Shown piece by piece: positions 57,111 to 64,000 of a DNA stretch of 64,000 bases. The stretch lies in contig ML991781.1 of assembly GCA_010094025.1 (NCBI GenBank), forward strand, positions 372,001 through 436,000, in the 5' to 3' direction. The translations under genes were made by a program, and so were the position numbers. Positions within the stretch are counted from its first letter, which is position 1, and each line of letters opens with the position of its first letter. Source of the stretch: Viridothelium virens. Its lineage: Eukaryota > Ascomycota > Dothideomycetes > Trypetheliales > Trypetheliaceae. The notes beneath the pieces are model-generated. The model had not been told where the DNA came from. It saw nothing but the letters and a program-made list of their open reading frames with translations, and made no database searches.

Positions 57111-59422
57111 TCATTGCGCAGTCCCATTACCACCCTCCTCTTTCTCTCGCTTATGTTTCGTCTTCAACCCATCCCCAGGAGGCTGCAGAGCCTGCCATTT
57201 CAGTCCCGAAAATCCCAAAACACAATTAAACATCTCATCTCTACACCCTCTAGAGGCCACAAGCTCAGTGATTGTGCCATCCGTCCAGTGAAATTGCAAC
57301 ACTTCCATCGTAGCCGCTCGCCCCATCCGCGATTCTGAAGATTGTTTTCGAATTTCCACGAGCTCCATATACGACCGTGACCATCGTTCACCGTGACCAG
57401 GGAAGGAAGAGGAAAATCTCAAGCCAGAGCCAAACAATACAAGTCGGCCTAGACTCGAATGCCAGCGGCAGCGAAAAGAGAGTATGCCTTCGCCACCAAT
57501 GGCCGACGTGGACGAACTCGCGGTCTCGTATGAAGCCGCCGAATCGTCGGAGTCATACCCGGTAGCAGCTTTCTCCCCTGTAGACGTTGTTTTCGTGATA
57601 ACCGGAAGCTCCATACTCCCACCATATTCTGGGGCAGCTGGATTGATCTTTTCAGCGAGGTATTTCTCCGTAACACGATGTCCAACAATAGTAGCGCGTG
57701 CATTCTGCGCCTCGCTACGGAGATAGCGGAACGCCCATTCGGCATGCGTCGGTATGTCCCAAACAGTCCATTTTATTGGCGAGACTGTGTGTCGAAATTT
57801 GGGGTATAAGCTTGAGATGGGTCTGGAGAAGAAGAAGTACAGTATGCCGATCCATTCCAAAATCTTGACACTGAACTCCATACTTGTGAAGTGTCCGACA
57901 AGTATGCAGGTTATCAAGAATATCAGGGTGCACGTGGTCATCCATGGATCTTTCCAATCGTAGCAATTTTGATAGATTTCTAACAGATCGGCCAAATCGC
58001 CAATCTGAAGCTGAACGATTGGACCGATTTCGTCGAGCAAGGGATCTAGCCACTTGTCGTTTCCGTGTTTGCTGATAAGTTCCGATAGCCGGAGAGCTTG
58101 TGCGCCTCGACTGATTGCTCGTTCATAAGATAGTCGGATTTCGTCAATGGACTCTGGGCGAAAACGACGGCGCACCGTAACGAAGATTAAGTAGGAGTAC
58201 TGAAAGAACATCAGCTGGCTGACAACTGCTTCGATTTTGTGAGGAGAGATTACCAGGAATGTAACCATATGGTTGTAATACCACACGGTCAGCATGATTG
58301 CCAGCCATTTACCCGTCTTTTGGGGATCCTCCCACCGATAAACACGCCGAACATTAAGGAACCACTCTTGCCAAGGTGCCGATACCATGACGAGACGCTC
58401 CACATGCCGAACAAGGGTATCTTGGTTGAAAGGTAATGTATTAAAATCGTCAATGTATTGAGAAGTAAAGTCTTGGCTGTAATAAAGCATGATCTGTTCA
58501 AGATCAGAATTAGTAGCTTGATCAGAGCTCACATCGGGAAGAAATAACATACCGCTCCAATATAACGTTCATAGCGAAATCTTCCAGGAGTGCCATCCTC
58601 GTTCCGATCATAATAGTCGGATTGTATGGGGAAATCAAAGTGCAGTTTCGGTACCACACGGACTCGAAAAATATGCCTGCTTGTAATCCAGGCTACCCTT
58701 GCCTTTTCGCGATCTGATTCTAGATCGTGCATCTTTTGCTCGAGCCTTTCACATTCGCTCTCTCGATCGGATGAGCCCTCAGCCGACGATGCTGCTCTAG
58801 ACGACTGTACCCGAACCATCTCTTCATGAGTATCCAGAAGTTGGAGGTCCGCTTCTGGAGATAGGTAAGGATGTTCTGGGGTAGCCAATTTCCTGGCAGC
58901 TTTTGCCTTGAGTGCACGTCTTGGGTGCGCTACTGCATGAAGGGTACCTTTCGTCGTTCCGAAAGTAGCATCGATGGTGTTGCTCACAGAGAAGCCCTCC
59001 TTTCGAATGAGTTGCTTTGGACTGAATGCAGGGTTTTGCTTGACATCTTGAACGATATCATTTTCTGCAAGATCCTCATGTTCACTTTCTTCCTCAAGAT
59101 CTTTTTTGTCCCGCTCTTTCTTCGAGTCCTTCGATGTACCGTGGAGCACTCTCTTTGCCTTGGCTTTGGTCGCTTGGCCGATGTTTCGGACTCGGTGTTT
59201 AGGCGAGACTTGACTGGACATGTCATTACTGCGTCGATGATGCTGCTGTGATGTTTCGTCGTCAGACTCGTCGGTCATAGGACTGCGCAAATCGACTGTC
59301 TCTGTGGAAGTTGGATCAGCCGTCCGGGGCTGCTGGGGAAGGTGTGAGCCCGAGATTGGCTGCAGTTGCACCTCAATACGATCCTCATCGTGGACGCCAT
59401 GAGTGTAGCTGGTATCCTGCAT
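57111..59422 (-). CDS. DUF3292 family membrane protein with GRAM-like C-terminus
   Basis: Exons 59422-58553 and 58493-57111 (750 residues), intron GTATGT...CAG, phase 0. The N-terminal third is disordered and highly charged (KKERDKKDLEEESEHEDLAEND). SNTIDATFGTTKGTLHAVAHPRRALKAKAARKLA is followed by a coiled coil (RLEQKMHDLESDREKARVAW). The middle has hydrophobic segments (WLAIMLTVWYYNHMVTFLVI, WMTTCTLIFLITCILVGHFT, ILEWIGILYFFF). The C-terminus (FRCRWHSSLGRLVLFGSGLRF to VLGFSGLKWQAL) looks like a GRAM/PH-type lipid-binding fold. I recognise this as the fungal DUF3292 family. No function is established; a membrane-contact or lipid-related role is only a guess. Confidence 0.8.
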
Positions 59423-60397
59423 TGCCGCCTTGTAGGATCGGATGGATTCATGGCAAATTATGCTGCTTGACCGGGTTAAGCCAACAATTGGCTACAGAGC
59501 AATTCCGGAATGCTCTGACCGCATGTGAGTTGGTAGAGCAACACGATAAAGCGCAAAAATGGCAGCTGAAGGTAGGCCATGCTCGCTGCCTACGCCGACA
59601 AACCATGGCCGATTTTCCCTACGCGTTCTCGGGTGGTGATGATGTTGGTGGCGATTGTGATAGGATAGCCTGCTCAATGACAGCATTACAGCGATCTACA
59701 CAGGTATTTGTAGAGCAGAGCTAGTCTAGGTTAAGTAAAGCCCCCGCGTACTGATCGATCCGTCGTAGCATATCATGCAATGCGCGTCCCTTTATCAGTG
59801 CGAGCCGCGTTGCAGCCACTGACGCGCTTACTTTGGGTGATTCGCATGTGATTGCGCTTTGCTACTTCACGTATATCAGGTCTCGGTCTCGATCCCTCAA
59901 AAACATATATTCCACACTGGATGATAAACCCCATCCCTACAGCGCGAGCCGACCTGTGTCGCGAGCCGCATTTGTGATTGACACCTCTCATAACCTCCTT
60001 CTGACAAGTCTACGTATTGACGCTCATATGAAGCGCCCGAATCAATCACCGCGCCAAATGCGCGACAGAATGTAGACAGCCATCCTGCTGACGTGGTAGC
60101 CATACTTTCACCCAAGATACTACAGTCCGATAGAGTTACTGCAGATGCGAGTCAGTGGCGCCTAGCCAGGAGGGCATAGGCTCGCTATGTCGGTGAAAGT
60201 CGGCGCGATGCCATCGCGCACGCCGCATTTGTTAATAGGTATTTGTCCGCAGTCGATCCTTCAGTAAAACCCGCTTCAGATTTCCCGTAACAACTTACTC
60301 GCCCGGTTACGCCACTCGCTGTGACTCACAGTCATTAATTTACAGTGAGGCTGACCGCAATCCAACGAGTGCAATCTCATCAACGTCTTCATAGGTA
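59423..60397. other. Intergenic region, no gene recognised
   Basis: Divergent upstream region of the DUF3292 and second GFA gene. GTTGGTAGAGCAA at 59526-59538 resembles a tRNA A box, but no matching B box or cloverleaf follows. Confidence 0.4.
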
Positions 60398-60817
60398 ATG
60401 GCAACGCCCTCAGACTCAATCGCGCCGGTAAAAGCAACATGCCATTGCGGTGCTGTGACAATTCAGACTCCTAGCAGACCTCGCGAAATCAATGAGTGCC
60501 AGTGTACAATCTGTCGGCGCTGGGCGGCAGCTTGGGCATATTATGACCCGAAGGAAATTAGGATTTCCGTCACGGACAGCTCACCGACCAAAAAATACGT
60601 TTGGGGCGACCGCGACCTCGAATTCCACTTTTGCTCGGTTTGCGGGTGTGTGACTCACTGGAAGTCGATCCAAGAAAGTCGCAAAATGGGCATCAATACA
60701 AGGATGATGGATCCCGATGAAGTCAAGACAGTGAGTCGCAGGATCAGCTACGGAACTCTATCGACACCCTTGAGGTCAAAAGAGACAGCACATTCCGAAG
60801 ACAAAGCCCAATATTGA
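60398..60817 (+). CDS. GFA-family (DUF636) zinc-binding protein, intronless
   Basis: Single exon, 139 residues. The usual Cys sites are ATCHCGAVTI near residue 14, ECQCTICRRWAAAWAYY near 34 and HFCSVCGCVTHW near 77, enough for the two zinc ions of the fold. It differs from the 17960-18583 member in lacking introns and having only distant sequence similarity, so they are not recent duplicates. No enzymatic activity can be assigned; many fungal members are annotated as formaldehyde-activating by homology alone. It stands alone, with long non-coding flanks on both sides. Confidence 0.85.
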   Translation: MATPSDSIAPVKATCHCGAVTIQTPSRPREINECQCTICRRWAAAWAYYDPKEIRISVTDSSPTKKYVWGDRDLEFHFCSVCGCVTHWKSIQESRKMGINTRMMDPDEVKTVSRRISYGTLSTPLRSKETAHSEDKAQY

Positions 60818-62125
60818 TGTGCAACCCTTGGGGCCTGGACAAGCGGAACCTCCACGCACATGAGGCAACGGACACTTTTAGGTGCGGTTCAAGCTCTACC
60901 GAATCGAGACCTACTGCGAAAAGGTGGCTCGACGACTGAAAAGACGGAGGAGTGGCACGCGTCAGGGCGGGTTTACCCAGGCGTCTGAGAGTCGAAGTTT
61001 GTTAAGATTTGGGGCCAGCGCGCATGAGAGCATCGAAAAGGAATAACAATGTCCTACAGCATTCTCGGACAGAGTTTCACAGACAACCTTGACGGTTGCA
61101 GATTATACTCAACCAGCCGAGTCCCCTTGGACAACGCCTCGTTCTGATCATCCCTTTCTTTTCTCGAATAGCCAGAACCGATGTCTTTCAATCGGCAGTA
61201 CAATGCGAAGACCATCAATATTCACGAGCATATATCGCCCAGTAAGCAGGTCGCCCTTTATATCGCGCCAGACGTTTAGCGCGATTTCGTGAGAGTAACG
61301 TCGGTGAATATCGCACTGTGAACAACATCTGACTTCGGCGTCGACCAGACTGGAGAGTGAAGTCATCCTCTATCACCCGTCTGATTAGCGCTTAGCCCTA
61401 ACTGCAACCGTCATTTGTTCAGCTCAGAAGTATCGATCGGCGTAGCGACGTTGCATGAATCGTCGTTATACTGCAACTACAGAGCTGATAACGGCCTCAA
61501 AATATGACGTTGAGGCTTAAATCTCAGACACTACCTTGCTATGACTGTTAGGAGTTGTCAGCGCTTGAAGGTGGGATGATAATAGAAGCGTCTTGTAGTG
61601 CTAGCAAAACGTAGCTTCGCGCGACCTAGGTGGTAGGCGGCAACGCCAAAGTAGTTCCAAGCTGAGATACGTCGTAAGGATCCACAGATGGGTTGAGTAC
61701 AGCGTTCATACAGAATGAAGCAAAAGCAGGCGTACAGACAACCTCGAGACCGTGCTCAAGACAAAGGACCTATAAACTCGCTCGCTACGAAGGGTGACTC
61801 GCAACAGAGGGACGGACGTTATATCTCTATCCGTCAACAATATATAGTCCACACTGAGTGATACACATATGAGGTTCAGACGACATACAGTCACAGGAGC
61901 CGAGCCTGGTGCATAGAAACATCCTCAGGCATGTAGGCAAGTACTGCAGAGCAGGCAAACGTCTTCAATCATCTCATCTTCTCTTGAGACTATGCTTGGT
62001 CCACAAGCACGACGTGTCATTTCTCGTTGAAGGTTTATTTATTCTACAACAAACGCCAGTACATGAAGCCCAAATTCCGTCAAGCATGTCATTTTACCCA
62101 TCCCTACGTCGTTTGCAATTGTCGG
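60818..62125. other. About 1.3 kb without a recognisable gene
   Basis: Short frames only. Close to the 3' end of the Kex2-repeat gene it becomes its 3' untranslated region. No repeat or mobile element seen. Confidence 0.4.
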
Positions 62126-63410
62126 TTAAGCTACAAGAAAACCGTAAGCATTTTTCGATGGATAAGACTTCACCAGAGTCATGGGACTTACTAGAAGGGC
62201 TGTTGTTCAGCGAGCTCGAGGCACTAGCATCCCCTGGATCAGTGCTCTGTAGAGCAGCGAGAATGCCAGCGAGCGAGTTGGGGTCCTGACGTTTCTGGTT
62301 TGCCGAGCCCATCAAGGAGCTAGAAGCACTCGCATCCCCTGGATCGGTACTCTGGAGGGCAGCAAGGATTCCTGCGAGCGAGTTCGGGTCCTGACGCTTC
62401 TGGTTTGCCGAGCCCATTAAGGAGCTAGAGGCACTCGCATCTCCGGGATCAGTACTTTGCAGAGCAGCAAGGATACCTGCGAGCGAGTTGGGGTCCTGAC
62501 GCTTCTGATTTGCCGAGCCCATCAAAGAGCTAGAAGCACTCGCATCCCCTGGATCGGTACTCTGGAGGGCAGCAAGAATGCCTGCGAGCGAGTTAGGGTC
62601 CTGACGCTTCTGGTTTGCTGAACCCATCAAGGAGCTAGAGGCACTCGCATCCCCCGGGTCGGTGCTTTGGAGGGCAGCAAGAATTCCAGCAAGAGAATTG
62701 GGGTCCTGTTGACGCTTCTGGTTCGCAGAGTTCATCAAGGAGTTGGAAGCACTGGCATCACCTGGATCGGTGCTTTGCAGAGCAGCAAGAATTCCAGCAA
62801 GAGAGTTGGGATCTTGTTGCCGTTTCTGGTTTGCAGAATTCATGAGGGAGCTCGATGCACTAGCATCCCCAGGATCAGTGCTTTGCAGGGCAGAGAGGAT
62901 GCCCGCCAAGGAATTGGGGTCCTGGCGTTTGTCCAGCGATGAAGCTTCGGCATCATCGAAGTCCCTCTCAGAGAGCTCTGCCAAGATGTCCGCAGCGCTC
63001 TCGGCAGCTTCTATACAAAGTTCAGATTCTGATGCAAAGGTCTAATCTTGGGTGTCGGCCGAGTACTTACCACGACGCTCTAATTCGGAAGCAGGGTCAG
63101 CGTCAGCTTCGACTGCGGATAAGTCTCGCAAGATCTGGTGAGCAGTCTCGGCCACTAGAAAACTGATTAGCTACCACCTGTAAGGCATGATCATTGGATA
63201 AAAGGACTTACCGCGGCGGTGGAGGGACGAGTCTGCAGATGCATCGCTCACATCCCTCTCTGAAAGAGACTGGAGGACTTCGGCTGCGTCCTCTGCTCAA
63301 CTGTGAGTCCACGTTGTCGCGATACGAAATCTGGCAGTATGCTCACCAACTGCAGACACAGCTCCCAAAGAAGCCGCGAGGGCGAGGAAGACGTGAATGT
63401 TGAATTTCAT
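62126..63410 (-). CDS. Secreted Kex2-processed repeat protein (peptide precursor)
   Basis: Predicted exons are 63410-63347, 63292-63212, 63154-63071, 63010-62192 and 62130-62126 (350 residues). The last intron is optional; reading on instead ends at 62094 and adds a dissimilar Cys/Lys-rich tail. Signal peptide: MKFNIHVFLALAASLGAVSA. Three divergent modules follow, ending in SSLHRR, SELERR and SSLDKR. Then come seven repeats of 35 or 36 residues starting QDPNSLAGIL or QQDPNSLAGIL; six end in SANQKR and the seventh stops short. Every unit but the last ends in a dibasic kexin site, so passage through the Golgi should release a family of about 25-34-residue peptides, trimmed by a Kex1-like carboxypeptidase. 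N-terminal Gln could form pyroglutamate. The first three introns are phase 1, so exons 2 and 3 are symmetrical single modules. Mature repeats lack Cys, aromatic and basic residues. Not an obvious pheromone, hydrophobin or ustiloxin-type RiPP precursor. Confidence 0.85.
62192..62924 (-). repeat. Coding tandem repeat, seven units of 105/108 bases
   Basis: On the minus strand the units are 62924-62820, 62819-62712, 62711-62604, 62603-62499, 62498-62394, 62393-62289 and a truncated 62288-62192. Units 2 and 3 carry one extra Gln codon. Units 3 to 6 are identical at the protein level and units 1 and 2 differ at a few positions. DNA differences between units are mostly synonymous. Confidence 0.93.
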
Positions 63411-64000
63411 GTTGTAATTAGTTGCAAGGAAATTGAGAACAATAAATTTGTAAGATCTAAATCCGAAGGAGTGAAATGAATTAAAGAGGAAGTGACCAGC
63501 ACAAAAATCAAGACGTTCCGGACAGCTCACCGAGCCGCATCAACGGCGATCGTGCTTATATGAATCTGCACCGCTTCCTAGACTCTGCTCAGAGTGGCCA
63601 ATGTCCCGTTTCAAGAGGAATCATGATGTATAGGAGATCCCTGCAGCGCATCGCGGCTTAGTTGATTCCGAATCTTGGAATGCAGACACTTGTGGACATG
63701 TCCAGGATGTGGATAGCGTATCACATCACGAAGTCGCCATAGACAATGCTTAAGGCTCAGCCACTTTGGTAAAGTTTCGTAGTTAGATTCCAAAACGGTG
63801 TCAGAGGTTGTTGTGAAACGGTGATGCGGAAACATTCCACGCTTGAGGCTGAGATCAGACTAGCATGCCTACGAAACAAGCTTCACTAGCTATCGAAGCT
63901 CAAAGTTTATTCCATGCTTTAGAGACTTCTCACGCAGGTCTCAAGATTTAAATCTTGCTTGACAATGCATAGTCAGAAATATAAGAGCAAGCTAAGTATG
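63411..64000. promoter_or_regulatory. Upstream region of the Kex2-repeat gene
   Basis: Promoter and leader of the minus-strand repeat gene. TATATGAA-like sequence near 63557-63564 (plus-strand reading TTATATGAA) may be a core element. No further gene is visible up to the window end. Confidence 0.4.

Noticed and set aside
59520-59620. Possible tRNA gene (GTTGGTAGAGCAA resembles an A box)
   Set aside because: No GGTTCRANNCC B box at a proper distance and no cloverleaf stems could be drawn.
17960-60817. The two GFA-family genes as a recent duplication
   Set aside because: They differ in intron content and share little beyond the zinc-binding Cys pattern.
62667-63045. Plus-strand open frames across the tandem repeat
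   Set aside because: They are shadows of the repeated minus-strand coding sequence; they lack a signal peptide and break at the unit junctions with extra codons.
62126-63410. Reading the repeat gene as an alpha-pheromone precursor or an ustiloxin-type RiPP precursor
   Set aside because: Repeats contain no Trp/Cys pheromone core and no Tyr or other aromatic residue for UstY-type cyclisation, and no DUF3328 gene is seen in the window.

Overview
The window reads as nuclear DNA of a filamentous ascomycete (Pezizomycotina). Genes have short GT-AG introns (mostly about 45-100 bases) with CTNAC/CTGAC-like branch sites. Typical families are present: a Zn2Cys6 regulator, MFS transporters, a pisatin-demethylase-like P450, a DUF3292 protein, a CorA-like membrane protein, a GH10 xylanase and an NRPS-like reductase. 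I cannot name a species. I recognise no transposase, reverse transcriptase, rRNA, CRISPR array or convincing tRNA gene.

Layout. 1-2.6 kb: 3' part of a RasGAP/IQGAP-related gene. 3.6-5.2 kb: C2H2 zinc-finger protein. 5.9-7.9 kb: DNA photolyase. 8.6-36.2 kb: an accessory-looking block that resembles a secondary-metabolite locus. It holds a P450, a Zn2Cys6 regulator divergent from an FAD monooxygenase, a GFA-family protein, an amidase, a MARVEL-like membrane protein, a UbiA-family prenyltransferase or terpene cyclase, a decayed rhodopsin-domain (Pth11-like) gene, an adenylation-thiolation-reductase (NRPS-like) enzyme, a SAM methyltransferase and an MFS transporter. 37.3-48.2 kb: sulfite oxidase, glutamate carboxypeptidase II-like peptidase, GH10 xylanase, flavin-reductase-like protein and a glycosyltransferase. 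49.1-60.8 kb: CorA-like protein, kinesin-10-like motor with a helix-hairpin-helix tail, drug/H+ antiporter-type MFS, DUF3292 protein and a second GFA-family protein.

The most striking gene lies at the right edge, 62.1-63.4 kb on the minus strand. It encodes a secreted, Kex2-site-delimited repeat protein: a signal peptide, three divergent modules each ending in RR or KR, then seven near-identical 35/36-residue repeats, six of them closed by KR. The divergent modules and the repeats share one ancestral pattern, and the first three introns are all phase 1, so modules and exons coincide. The predicted mature peptides lack Cys and aromatic residues, which separates them from ustiloxin-type RiPP cores and from the classic WC..GC.W pheromone pattern. 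It is a good candidate for an undescribed family of Kex2-released fungal peptides.

Working idea for the metabolic block (inference): the NRPS-like enzyme reduces a carboxylic acid. The UbiA enzyme, methyltransferase, P450 and FAD monooxygenase tailor a terpenoid or aromatic scaffold, and the MFS protein exports it. The Zn2Cys6 regulator may act on three 16-base tandem GCCCGA repeats in the promoter it shares with the monooxygenase. Exon junctions given here were chosen by reading-frame continuity, splice signals and recalled family patterns; none has RNA support.
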